The notes: generated by a model not told the origin, from the sequence alone. Positions 56,397 through 64,000 are shown, counted from the first letter of the stretch. The stretch is DNA of 64,000 nucleotides from Engelhardtia mirabilis (GCF_007748095.1 NZ_CP036287.1:1674001-1738000), one strand, 5' to 3'. Numbers and translations are program-made.

Positions 56397-59255
56397 ATGA
56401 TGCGCTACGCTGCTCTCGCGCTGCTCCTCTTCGCTCCGGCATGTGCGGACCGTGAACCGGCCCCGTCGCCGCACCGGATCCGGCTCTTCGACCTGATGGA
56501 CAGCGCGACCCTGGAGACCCCGTCGCGACCGGACGCCCCGCCTGCTACCGAGACCGTCGTCCTGGCTGACTTCGAAGACAGGACCATTGGACGCATGTGG
56601 ATGGTCGTTGACGAACCGGGGTCCGAGGTCGTCGACGACGACGGGCGCCTCGGCATCGGCGACGGGGCAGGCGGGATGGGGGCCGGCCTTGCCGTCGGTC
56701 CCCTCGCTCCCGGCGAGGCCGGAGCCGCCGTCCTCTTGGTCCCGGCTCACGGCTTCGCTCGCTACGACATCACGGGGCGCGTCCGACTGGATCACAACGG
56801 ACAGCAGGACTCCGCGTCGACGCGCGAGGCGCTGCGCGTGCTCGAGCACCGGGGCGAGGTCGAGGACCCGGGAAGCGTCCAGTCGTTCATTCGAAGCCTC
56901 GCACCGACCCACCGAGTCTCACGCCAGAGCGATCCCTCCGGGTGGGATCGGTTCTCCGTCTCCTTCGTGACCCGGTCCGAGACAGGCACCCTCGAGCTGC
57001 AGCTCCGACACCAGGACGATGGCAGCGGCCAGTCGGTCACACGCTTCGACGACCTCACGGTGCGGCACACACCCCTCACCGAGGCGGACCTCTGGGATCA
57101 CTTGCGAGGGCTCCACGCAGCCCGGGACGGCGAGCAGGTTTCGACCCCGTGGCGGATCCGTGCCTTGCTCCCGCGGGCCGGCATCCGCGCGGAGGAGGCC
57201 CGGGATGCGGTGCTGCTCCCGCCGCCTTCGACGCTCTCCTTTCCGCTCACCCTGCCCCCGGCGAAGACCGCGCCCCGACTCCGCTTCCACTGCGGGATGC
57301 TGCCTGACGCTTTCGAGGCGCCGGGCGACGGCGCGCGGATCGTCGTCCGTTTCCGACCCGACGGCGGCGAGCTGACCGAGGTCGGCGCAGTTGACTTCGA
57401 CCCGAAGCAGAATGAGAAGGACCGGGGTTGGCAGTCCGTGGAGCTCGATCTGACCGCCCATGGCGGGCAGACGGGAGTGCTGTCGTTCGAGAGCCGCGAC
57501 GCCCCGGGGAGCTCGAAGGACCCGTTGGACGCGGTGGTCCTCGGGACCCCGCGTATCGAGCCGGGGAGCGGGGCGCCGGACGCCCTCAACGTGCTGCTGA
57601 TCGGGGTCGACACCCTCCGTGCCGATCGAGTGAGCGCGCTGGGGTACGAACGTCCCACGACTCCTCAACTCGAGCGCATCGCCCGTGAGGGGATCCGATT
57701 CCAGAAGGCCCGGTCGCAGGCGCCGTGGACGCTGCCCTCCTTCGCGTCGATCCTGACCTCGCTCTACCCGTCCGCGCACGGGGCGGGCCGCGGCGGTCAC
57801 GGGGAGTGGACCGGGATCGACCCCGGCACCACGTCCCTCGCCGAGCTCCTCGCGCGCGCCGGCTACGAGACGCACGGCATCGTGGCCAATGGTCTGCTGT
57901 CACCCAGGTACGGCCTCGACCAGGGCTTCGAGGGGTATCACTTCAGCTGGGCACGGGAGTCGGCGAAGGACGACGCGAGCCTCGCTGCTGAGTTCATCGA
58001 CGCGCACCGGACGACGCCCTGGCTCCTGTTCTGGCACGTCATGGATCCCCACCTGCCGTATGCGACGGAGCCGTCCTTCTGGGAGGAGTTCACCGATGCG
58101 GACTACGTCGGCCGCTTCTCCGCACGGAGGTCCGTGCCCACCCAGGCCCTCCACGAGCCAGGACGGCGGGCGTTCGAGGGCCCGACGCCGGCGCCCGAGC
58201 TCTCGGGCGCCGACCGGCGCTTCGTGAGCGACCTGTACGACGCCGAGATCGCAGAGACCGACGCCGCCATCGGCCGGGTGCTCGATGCCCTGGTGAAGAG
58301 TGGCCAATGGGAGCGCACCATCGTCGCGCTGGTCGCGGACCACGGCGAAGCGCTCGGCGAGCGTGGCTACTACCACCACGGGTACACGCTCTACGACGAC
58401 CAGGTCCATGTTCCGATGCTGCTGCGGATCCCCGGTCGGGACGAGGGCCGGGTCGTCGACACCGCGGTGGCCTCCATTGACCTCATGCCGACCGTCCTGG
58501 CCGCCTTGGGGCTCGAGCGGCCCGATTACTTCCACGGCGTTGACCTGCTCGCGCGAGACTTCGAGGAAGAGCAGTCGTACTTCATCGAGAGCCCGACCTA
58601 CGACAGCTCGGCGCAGAAGGCCTGGGTGCTGGGCGACTTCAAGTACTTCCACGACCCCGTCTTCCGGACCGAGGCCCTGTTCGATCTGGCGCACGACCCC
58701 GGCGAGGTCACGGACGTGGCGGCGCAGCATCCGGAGCTCGTCCAGCGAGCGCGGAGGGAGCTCGAGCGGTTCCGCTGGGAGCACCTCCAGCTCGGGCGCT
58801 ACCACCTGCGCGTCGTCGGCCGACCGGGTCAGCGCCTGACCGTCTCGATCGGGACCGACGACGTCTTCGACGCCAACTTCACCACCCGACCCGCTACGCC
58901 CGAGGCCGACGTCGAGCTGGACCTCGACCGCCGGAGCCTGGTCCTCGACACCACCCTCGAGGACTCGCGCTGGGAGCTCGTCTTCTGGGGCCGCGGGCAG
59001 CAGCTAGATGTCGACGTCCGCCTCGACGGTCAGCCCCTCGAGGCCGGCGCCCTCCTCGGCAACGCGGACCGCTCTCGATCGCTTCCGCTGGCACTCACCC
59101 GGGACGAGATCCCCGCCCTCGATGCGGACGATGTCTCTGGACCGAAGCTCGACCAGGCCCTGCTCTGGCTCGACGCCGGCGCCTCCACCGAAACGTCGAC
59201 GCTCTCTTCACCGGACGAGCTCGAGATGCTGAGGCAGCTCGGCTACGTGCGGTAG
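56397..59255 (+). CDS. Sulfatase/alkaline-phosphatase-fold lipoprotein-like enzyme with Thr nucleophile position
   Basis: 952 residues. ATGATG at 56397, GGGAG about 8 bases upstream. The N-terminus (YAALALLLFAPACAD) is a probable lipoprotein signal. Residues about 45-380 hold beta-sandwich regions (VVLADFEDRTIGRMWMVVDE). The sulfatase-fold domain starts near 395 (LNVLLIGVDTLRADRVSALG). At the catalytic position the sequence is APWTLPSFASILTSLYPSAHG-like, with Thr445 where classical sulfatases have Cys/Ser in CxPxR, so no formylglycine is expected. Metal ligands are visible in DTLRADR, WHVMDPHLPY, DHGEALGE (648-655) and HHGYTLYDDQVHVP. A ~170-residue C-terminal beta domain follows and ends with DELEMLRQLGYVR, a common end of this group. 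It probably hydrolyses or transfers a phosphate or sulfate ester in the envelope. Confidence 0.88.
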   Translation: MMRYAALALLLFAPACADREPAPSPHRIRLFDLMDSATLETPSRPDAPPATETVVLADFEDRTIGRMWMVVDEPGSEVVDDDGRLGIGDGAGGMGAGLAVGPLAPGEAGAAVLLVPAHGFARYDITGRVRLDHNGQQDSASTREALRVLEHRGEVEDPGSVQSFIRSLAPTHRVSRQSDPSGWDRFSVSFVTRSETGTLELQLRHQDDGSGQSVTRFDDLTVRHTPLTEADLWDHLRGLHAARDGEQVSTPWRIRALLPRAGIRAEEARDAVLLPPPSTLSFPLTLPPAKTAPRLRFHCGMLPDAFEAPGDGARIVVRFRPDGGELTEVGAVDFDPKQNEKDRGWQSVELDLTAHGGQTGVLSFESRDAPGSSKDPLDAVVLGTPRIEPGSGAPDALNVLLIGVDTLRADRVSALGYERPTTPQLERIAREGIRFQKARSQAPWTLPSFASILTSLYPSAHGAGRGGHGEWTGIDPGTTSLAELLARAGYETHGIVANGLLSPRYGLDQGFEGYHFSWARESAKDDASLAAEFIDAHRTTPWLLFWHVMDPHLPYATEPSFWEEFTDADYVGRFSARRSVPTQALHEPGRRAFEGPTPAPELSGADRRFVSDLYDAEIAETDAAIGRVLDALVKSGQWERTIVALVADHGEALGERGYYHHGYTLYDDQVHVPMLLRIPGRDEGRVVDTAVASIDLMPTVLAALGLERPDYFHGVDLLARDFEEEQSYFIESPTYDSSAQKAWVLGDFKYFHDPVFRTEALFDLAHDPGEVTDVAAQHPELVQRARRELERFRWEHLQLGRYHLRVVGRPGQRLTVSIGTDDVFDANFTTRPATPEADVELDLDRRSLVLDTTLEDSRWELVFWGRGQQLDVDVRLDGQPLEAGALLGNADRSRSLPLALTRDEIPALDADDVSGPKLDQALLWLDAGASTETSTLSSPDELEMLRQLGYVR

Positions 59256-59414
59256 GGGAGCGCGGGACTCGCCTGAGTCTCCGGACCCCTCGAGCGAACC
59301 CGAGTACTGCACCAAAGCCGGGCAGCGGCCGGACGACGGCCAGCACCTTGCTAGCCTGGCCTGCATCGCTCTCAGGGGAGGGAGTCCAGCGCCCTCGATG
59401 ACGACGACGAGATC

Positions 59415-60611
59415 ATGAACAGACGGCTCTTCTTCCAATCCGCACTGGCTGTCGGTCTTGCCGCCACGACCGCGACCAGGATCGGATGGTCTCGGGCGCA
59501 GGAGGGCGAGCGCCGGGCCGGAAGCCCGAGCCTCTTCACCCCGCTCCAGCTCCGCGGGGTGACCCTGCGTAACCGGGTTGCGATGTCGCCGATGTGCCAG
59601 TACTCCAGCGAGGATGGCTTCGCGAACGACTGGCACCTCGCGCACCACGCCGCGCGCGCCGTCGGCGGCGTGGGGTTGCTGATTGCGGAGGCCACCGGCG
59701 TGGTGCCCGAGGGACGCATCACGCCGAACTGCCTCGGCATCTGGAAAGACCAGCACGTGCCCGCGCTGCGCCGCATGACCGATTTCGTGACCGCGAACGG
59801 CGCGGTGCCCGGCATCCAGCTCGCGCACGCCGGAGTCAAGGGGTCCCGCCATCGCCCGCTCCACCCGCAGCGGAACCGGTATGTGCCGCTCGAGGAGGGC
59901 GGCTGGCTACCCGTCGGCCCGACGGCGAAACGATACGGCTCGGACGGCCCGGTGCCACACGAGCTGACCGTGCCTGAGATCCACGAGGTCACCAACGCGT
60001 TCGCGGCGGCGGCCGAGCGATCGATCGCCGCGGGCTTCCGCGTGGTCGAGCTGCATTTCGCGCACGGCTACCTCGGCCACAGCTTCCTGTCGCCGCTCAT
60101 GAACGAGCGCGAGGACGACTACGGAGGCTCGTTCGAGGGCCGCGTGCGGTTCCTGATCGAGACGGTCCGCGCGGTCCGCGCGGTCCTGCCCGAGGACGCC
60201 CCGCTCTTCGTGCGGCTCTCGTGCACCGACTGGGTCGAGGGCGGCTGGTCGCTCGACGACTCGGTGGAGGCCTCCCGTCGCATGAAGGAGGAGGGGGTGG
60301 ACCTCGTCGACTGCTCCACCGGCGGGGCCACGCGGGACGCCAGCATTCCGGTTGGACCGGACTATCAGGTGCCGTTCGCGGAGCGGATCCGGAAGGACGC
60401 CGGTATCGCGACCGGCGCCGTGGGCCTCATCACCGAACCGGCCCAGGCCGAAGCGATCGTCGCCGAGGGACGCGCGGACCTGGTCCTGCTGGGCCGCCAG
60501 CTCTTGCGAGAACCGCACTGGTCGCTCCGCGCATGGGGCGAATTGGGGGCGACGACACCTGCGCCCATCGCGCCGGAGTACGCCTGGGCGCTCGCCGAGA
60601 CGCGCCGGTGA
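59415..60611 (+). CDS. Old-yellow-enzyme family flavin oxidoreductase with Tat signal
   Basis: 398 residues from the ATG at 59415. The N-terminus NRRLFFQSALAVGLAATTAT is a twin-arginine signal (RRxFFQ), unusual for this normally cytosolic family. The TIM-barrel matches NADH:flavin oxidoreductases of the YqjM-like subgroup: LFTPLQLRGVTLRNRVAMSP, MCQYSSEDGFANDWHLAHHA, IQLAHAGVKGS, ELHFAHGYLGHSFLSPLMNE, DDYGGSFEGRVRFLIE, then a phosphate-binding GLIT...ADLVLLGRQLLREP end. The Cys in MCQYS is the redox-tuning residue of that subgroup. It should reduce activated C=C bonds with FMN. Export after cofactor loading in the cytoplasm fits the Tat route. No redox partner is adjacent. Confidence 0.92.
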   Translation: MNRRLFFQSALAVGLAATTATRIGWSRAQEGERRAGSPSLFTPLQLRGVTLRNRVAMSPMCQYSSEDGFANDWHLAHHAARAVGGVGLLIAEATGVVPEGRITPNCLGIWKDQHVPALRRMTDFVTANGAVPGIQLAHAGVKGSRHRPLHPQRNRYVPLEEGGWLPVGPTAKRYGSDGPVPHELTVPEIHEVTNAFAAAAERSIAAGFRVVELHFAHGYLGHSFLSPLMNEREDDYGGSFEGRVRFLIETVRAVRAVLPEDAPLFVRLSCTDWVEGGWSLDDSVEASRRMKEEGVDLVDCSTGGATRDASIPVGPDYQVPFAERIRKDAGIATGAVGLITEPAQAEAIVAEGRADLVLLGRQLLREPHWSLRAWGELGATTPAPIAPEYAWALAETRR

Positions 60612-61267
60612 TCGAGGGTGGGTGGGTCATGGGGTCCATCGACTCGGCCCGAATCGGAGCGGCTGGCAGATCACCCGTAGCTGAGACAAGAAGGGCAACC
60701 GCGGCGATCGCATCGACTCCTGGTCGGAACTTGGGGAGGAGGTCACCGCTCGAGGTTCAGGGGAGCTGCCGCCTGCGCCTCACCGACGACCTGCGCCGGC
60801 GGCTCGCCGCCGAGGTCCAGAGCCTCGGCCGGTGTCAGCGGGAAAGGCGTGTCCGCGCGTCAACTCGCACCGTCACGCACCGCATCGATCCACGGCCGCC
60901 ACCGCCGCGGGAGCGTGGACCGGGTGCTCGGACGCCAAGCGCTCACCTTCGCGGCTACGGGGATGTGTCCAGCGGGCCAGACGGCGGCCGGATCGTCCGT
61001 TGGATGGGCTCCGCCTGACGAGGCCGTCGTGCCCGCGCCGCCCGATAGCGGCGGTCTCGGCTGAGAGTCGGCGCAGACCGGGTGTCGATCGTGCGAGCGA
61101 GCGAGTGATTGGGGCCGGATGGCGCTCAGCCGAGTCCCCGCAACTTTCGAGCGGCACGGGAGCGGGTCGGACCGAGACGGAGGCCGCGCGATAGGTGGAC
61201 TGATCGACCTGCGACCAACGGAAAGGGCTGCTGCGGGGTGTGGCTCCGTCGGCAACCAGGCCGTCGG
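60612..61267. other. Gene-less interval with a transposase/integrase fragment
   Basis: About 650 bp between the oxidoreductase gene and the first MITE. Apart from the short integrase-like fragment at 60764-60832, no coding sequence or structured repeat was recognised. Confidence 0.4.
60764..60832 (+). pseudogene. Fragment resembling an IS integrase/transposase N-terminus
   Basis: The frame reads CRLRLTDDLRRRLAAEVQSL then GR. This resembles the LRLTDDQRRRLAxKGKxLGRK segment near the start of rve-type integrases common in planctomycete IS elements. Only ~23 codons are recognisable; the flanks are not related. Tentative. Confidence 0.4.
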
Positions 61268-61433
61268 CTAGTGTCCTGGATCAGAAATTCGGCGTCACTT
61301 CCCGGGCTCCGATCGCCGCTGGCGTCGTTGCGCCTCCTCCGAGTATCGCAGCGGATACGCGTCGTCGGCGCGCCTAGCCAGCATCGATCGGACCTCCGGG
61401 CAGTGACGCCGAATTTCTGATCCAGGACACTAG
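61268..61433. mobile_element. 166-bp MITE-like element with perfect 32-bp inverted ends
   Basis: The left end 61268-61299 and right end 61402-61433 are exact reverse complements over 32 bases (outer part CTAGTGTCCTGGATCAGAAA), and similarity continues inward for about 15 bases with mismatches. Both ends carry CTAG, consistent with insertion at TA. The ~100-bp centre has no ORF. This is the structure of a non-autonomous miniature inverted-repeat element that would need a transposase in trans. A solitary matching end is at 50097-50112. It shares its right CTAG with the next element. Confidence 0.88.
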
Positions 61434-61631
61434 CCCGGACTATTCATGAAGACGTGCTCGAAACTGCCCAGCTCGGTTCCTGCCGGCACTTTGCGGACGG
61501 CGGCCGCGCAGGCGACCCCTACGGGTCGTCGAGCACGCCGGCGTTCGCATAGTGCCGGCAGGGGCCGAGAGGCCGGCACGGCCGGCCGATTGGGCTGTTT
61601 CGAGTGCGTGTTCATGAACAGTCCGGGCTAG
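61430..61631. mobile_element. 202-bp MITE-like element with imperfect ~41-bp inverted ends
   Basis: The left end 61430-61470 and right end 61591-61631 match in inverted orientation at 36 of 41 positions (outer part CTAGCCCGGACT, then TTCATGAA). A second inverted pair further in (CCTGCCGGCACT / AGTGCCGGCAGG) makes the element nearly self-complementary. There is no credible ORF; the short frames on both strands are reflections of the palindrome. It begins in the last four bases (CTAG) of the preceding MITE, and its right CTAG supplies the stop codon of the adjacent small membrane protein gene. Confidence 0.82.
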
Positions 61632-61834
61632 AGGCCGAAGAAGTCGATCCCGTTGCGGACGCAGGAGATGAACATCCACACCAGACCGACCCCGACGAAG
61701 GCGATTCCAGCGACACCGATGATCGTACTGTCCGTCGCTCGGGCGAGCGCCAGGAGGCCGCCCCCACCGAGAACGAGAAGGAGCGGAGCCACGAAGCCCC
61801 GCACAAAGCTCTTCAATTCTCGACCGTCATCCAT
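61628..61834 (-). CDS. Small two-helix membrane protein whose stop codon lies in a MITE end
   Basis: 68 residues from the ATG at 61834 with GGAG about 7 bases upstream. Two hydrophobic helices (GFVAPLLLVLGGGGLLALAR and IIGVAGIAFVGVGLVWMFIS), then CVRNGIDFFGL. The TAG stop (61628-61630) is formed by the terminal CTAG of the MITE at 61430-61631. The original protein may therefore have been longer, or the element inserted exactly at the stop. No named family was recognised. Confidence 0.65.
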   Translation of the reverse strand: MDDGRELKSFVRGFVAPLLLVLGGGGLLALARATDSTIIGVAGIAFVGVGLVWMFISCVRNGIDFFGL

Positions 61835-62499
61835 CTGTTTCTCCGTCGGTCGAACCTAGATCGTCTAGAGGGGGCGGGGCCGCCGTGGCATGGCCCGATC
61901 TTCAGCACCGGAGGATTCCGGCGCGACGACATCCGCGCATCTCGCAGACCCGGCTCGATTGGGGGGTGGGCAGCGCACAGCGCGACGTCGCATCAAGTCC
62001 GCGAGAGGGTATCCGCCGCGCGCGCCACGGTTTGTTAATTGGGGACTCGGTCCTGGGCCATCAACTGTGGTCGGCGGCTCGCAGCCCAGGTCGTGCGAGG
62101 GGCTTACCGCTCGGCCAAGACTCGGCCGATCACCCCCTCTCGCGCGACCCCGCCCGGCCCAGCCCCTCGATCCGTCGACGCCCGGCCCCGTCTGCCCGTC
62201 CCCGACCTTGCTTGGCTTTCCTGAGCAGTTGTGGTTCGAGCGGCGGGGTGTAGCGATCGCGCCATTCCCTATGACCATGATCTTGTCTGGGCTTGCGGCG
62301 ATCAGAGTTCGGCGGCGCTGTCGAGAGTGTCGGGGCTACATGGCTTCGTTTGGGGTGACGAGCCCCGGCCTACTCATGCGCCCTATGGTGGCGCCACGGG
62401 CCTTTGCGCCGAGGAATGCCTCTGGGACTCACTTCGGCTGCCGATTGCAGGACCGAAACGGGAGGCGGCTGTCTTGAGACGTTGGCCGCGCCCCCAGTA
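61835..62499. other. Gene-less interval
   Basis: About 660 bp between the small membrane protein gene and the Fic relic. Several short frames exist on both strands, but none has a recognisable family or ribosome site. Probably decayed accessory DNA. Confidence 0.4.
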
Positions 62500-62772
62500 T
62501 CGAGACCCGAGGCCGTGGACGCCCAGGTCGCCGATCGGTCGTTGAACGAACGGCAGCGCAGGATGCTGAACCGGCTCCTCGACGGGTTCGAAGGCAAGCT
62601 CACGTCGTCCAAGTACGCCAAGCTCGCGAAGTGCTCGAGCGACACAGCGCTGCGCGACATCCGCGATCTTCTGGAGCGCGGCCTCCTCTCCCAGAACGAG
62701 GGCGGGGGGCCGGAGCACGAGCCACCGGATCGCGGACGACGTCTGAGCGGCGGAGCTGGGCGGGGCGGGTGA
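62500..62772 (+). pseudogene. C-terminal winged-helix relic of a Fic-family protein
   Basis: Within an open frame ending at 62772, the segment DRSLNERQRRMLNRLLDGFE, GKLTSSKYAKLAKCSSDTAL, RDIRDLLERGLLSQNEGGG matches the C-terminal winged helix of Fic/DUF4172-type proteins (LNxRQxxxLxRLLDGFEGKLTSSKWAKLxKCSxDTALRDIxDLxxRGxLxxxxGGG). The catalytic Fic core with HPFxxGNGR is absent upstream. After GGG the DNA continues in another frame as SHRIADDV followed by a stop, the normal Fic end, so a frameshift is also present. The protein would normally AMPylate a target or act as an antitoxin-regulated effector. Confidence 0.75.
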
Positions 62773-62957
62773 TGCTCGCGGATGCCAGATCGATCCAGAC
62801 CAGGCAGCCCCGGGACGCTCGTGAGAGGTGGCCAGCCCCCGGGGCTATCCGGCCGATTCCGGGCCGCAGGTGCTGAGCTACGCGGCATCCGGCAGATGCT
62901 CCGGCTCGCGGCGAAGCCGCTCCGATGGATCGGTGGTAGCCAGGTCAAGACGCCGCC

Positions 62958-63131
62958 GGTAGGCGCGAGGCTCGGCGAGACCTCGACGGCGCGTTGTGGG
63001 TGCTGCGGTCCGGTGAGCAGACCGGGATGCCGATCCCGCGGTCGATGCTCTTCGCTGGCCCGCAATGCCTCGAGCTCTGTGTCCGCGACGAGGGCAAGCA
63101 GTGCCAGCTGATCTATCGGTTGGATCGGCAC
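62958..63131 (+). pseudogene. RelE/HigB (Gp49-like) toxin remnant
   Basis: The frame reads EARRDLDGALWVLRSGEQTG, MPIPRSMLFAGPQCLELCVR, DEGKQCQLIYRLD. This parallels the family pattern ALxxLQxGExLGMPxSRPMP...GxxELRVRDxxGxxRxxYxxD of type II RelE/HigB-like toxins encoded ahead of an XRE antitoxin. The N-terminus has no clear start. The C-terminal part is missing: after YRLDR the sequence passes directly into the antitoxin in another frame. Non-functional by this reading. Confidence 0.6.
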
Positions 63132-63132
63132 T

Positions 63133-63261
63133 TCGCAGGCGCAGGTCTCCAAGCTGGAGGCGGGCTATCCGTCGATCACGGTCGATCGGATTCTGAGGGC
63201 TCTCGCTGCGCTCGGTGTCTCCTGGCCGGCGATCGTGCGCGCGCTCTCGTCGGCGCCCTGA
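63133..63261 (+). pseudogene. XRE-type antitoxin remnant
   Basis: Reads SQAQVSKLEAGYPSITVDRI, LRALAALGVSWPAIVRALSS, AP, then TGA at 63259-63261. SQxxVSKLEAG is the recognition helix and turn of XRE-family antitoxins that accompany HigB/RelE-like toxins, and the tail matches the second half of that fold. The N-terminal helices and start codon are missing. The junction with the toxin fragment near 63130 looks like a single deletion that removed the end of one gene and the start of the next. Confidence 0.62.
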
Positions 63262-63276
63262 CGTCGCGATCGAGAT

Positions 63277-63555
63277 TCACCGTGGCTTCGATCCTCCAAA
63301 GCCAACTGCCGCTCGGCCTGGTGCAGGTCCTGTTCGGGAAGGGGCCCCTTGGAGCCCCTTCCCGGCGGCGACTAGGTCTTCGAGGCTGAGCCCGCCGAGG
63401 GCCGACTGGCCCGGACGGTAGTGAGCCACCGCGATCTGCAGGCTCGTAGGCAGCGCCAAGGCAAGAGGGGTCGAACCCAGAACCCACCTCAGCGACGTGC
63501 CACGACGCAGCTCGATCGAGAGCGACGGTATGGGTGGCCCGAGTGGGGTGCTCAT
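63277..63555 (-). CDS. Possible small protein, uncertain
   Basis: A 92-codon frame from the ATG at 63555, 20 bases downstream of the partial gene at 63576. The first two thirds read plausibly (SIELRRGTSLRWVLGSTPLA, GLSLEDLVAAGKG) with GC-biased third positions. The end runs through a strong hairpin and overlaps the decayed toxin-antitoxin area. No ribosome site and no family recognised. It may be a real short gene, a remnant, or a shadow. Confidence 0.28.
   Translation of the reverse strand: MSTPLGPPIPSLSIELRRGTSLRWVLGSTPLALALPTSLQIAVAHYRPGQSALGGLSLEDLVAAGKGLQGAPSRTGPAPGRAAVGFGGSKPR
63335..63364. terminator. Perfect 11-bp hairpin
   Basis: CGGGAAGGGGC (63335-63345) and GCCCCTTCCCG (63354-63364) are exact complements around an 8-base loop. 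It lies 73 bases past the antitoxin remnant on the plus strand and about 210 bases past the leftward gene at 63576, so it could have ended either transcript. No U-tract. Confidence 0.5.
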
Positions 63556-63575
63556 AGCCCGGGCTCGCTACCTCC

Positions 63576-64000
63576 CTACTGGAAGGTCAGCGTCCACACG
63601 TTGCTGCTGTACCACTCGAACGGGGAGCCCTGGTAGAGCTGGAAGGCCTGCAGTCCGAGCGAGACGCCCGAGACCGCCGGTGACGTCGTGAAGGGCAGGG
63701 TGTGACTCCCGGCGCCATCCGCGATGAACGGTACGGAGACGAGGGGGCTGGGGAGGATGCCGAGGATGGCCCAGGGCCCGAACGGGACCCCTAACCCGGT
63801 CGGGAGTCCACCGACGAGGTAGACGCCGAGGCTCCCGGCCTGGCCGTCGGCGAAGTAGAGGTTCGCGCCCGAGCCCGCGACGAGCGGCCAGTCCGAGCCC
63901 ACGAACGGAGTGATCTGGGGCGAGGCGACCGAGCGGACGTTGTTCACGATGCCGGCCTGCGCCGAGTCGGCCGTGATGCCGGCGTTCAGCACGAACGGCA
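63576..64000 (-). CDS. Secreted protein C-terminal module, gene cut by the right edge
   Basis: The frame is open to the window edge, so only the C-terminal ~140 residues are visible. It reads PFVLNAGITADSAQAGIVNN, VRSVASPQITPFVGSDWPLV, SGANLYFADGQAGSLGVYLV and ends FEWYSSNVWTLTFQ. The strand pattern (SLGVYLVGG, a Pro-rich bend, then HTLPFTTSPAVSGVSLGLQA, FQLYQGS) is the recurrent C-terminal module of secreted proteins in this window, following the end of a repeat region. The N-terminal domain lies outside the window. Confidence 0.78.
   Translation of the reverse strand, partial: PFVLNAGITADSAQAGIVNNVRSVASPQITPFVGSDWPLVAGSGANLYFADGQAGSLGVYLVGGLPTGLGVPFGPWAILGILPSPLVSVPFIADGAGSHTLPFTTSPAVSGVSLGLQAFQLYQGSPFEWYSSNVWTLTFQ

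Noticed and set aside
63440..63500. tRNA-like GGGTTCGACCCC sequence on the minus strand
   Set aside because: It resembles a T-arm, but the stem does not form five pairs around the loop and no anticodon or acceptor stem could be placed.

Overview
This is a GC-rich (roughly 70 %) bacterial chromosome segment. It most likely comes from a planctomycete of the lineage that includes Saltatorellus and Engelhardtia; this is inferred from gene content, as no rRNA or tRNA gene was seen. The supporting genes are transmembrane Ser/Thr kinases fused to TPR, WD40 or SUMF1-like sensor domains, ECF sigma factors, a PVC-type heme-binding lipoprotein with a beta-propeller and a cytochrome c domain, a sulfatase-fold lipoprotein, and many secreted beta-propeller or beta-helix proteins that end in a similar ~90-130 residue beta-rich C-terminal module.

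Layout. 0-7 kb: a membrane protein cut by the left edge, a cysteine-dioxygenase-like enzyme, two convergent secreted beta-propeller proteins separated by strong hairpins, and a lipoprotein. 7-18 kb (minus strand): a kinase with a SUMF1-like domain, a decayed partial copy of the 18-21 kb heme-binding gene, an FG-GAP lipoprotein with a possible aerolysin-like tail, then an ECF sigma factor and TPR kinase pair. 18-24 kb: the intact heme-binding lipoprotein, a membrane-attached hexapeptide acyltransferase and a small membrane/winged-helix protein. 24-30 kb: a 1555-residue LamG/crystallin-like/PKD protein and a prolyl-iminopeptidase-like lipoprotein that has lost its catalytic His. 31-35 kb: an ECF sigma factor and a WD40 kinase whose stop codons are 3 bp apart. 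35-41 kb: a cluster of four secreted C-terminal-module proteins plus one remnant. 41-48 kb: a DUF2339/DUF3999 operon and a CPA2 cation/proton antiporter. 48-50 kb: a kinase fragment joined out of frame to the tail of an unrelated secreted NHL-repeat protein. 50-60 kb: an FG-GAP protein, a CBS-domain protein, a Cys-rich secreted protein, a sulfatase-fold lipoprotein and a Tat-exported old-yellow-enzyme homologue. 60-63.3 kb: accessory relics, namely two abutting MITE-like inverted-repeat elements and fragments of a transposase/integrase, a Fic protein and a toxin-antitoxin pair. 63.6-64 kb: another secreted protein cut by the right edge.

Two themes tie the window together. The first is the large investment in exported beta-rich proteins with a recurrent C-terminal module, next to membrane kinases and sigma factors that could regulate them. 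The second is repeated gene decay by deletion: duplicated, fused or truncated genes at 10.5, 37.6, 49.2, 52.3, 54.4, 60.8, 62.5 and 63.1 kb. Intergenic stretches of 400-1000 bp are common and mostly hold no recognisable gene.
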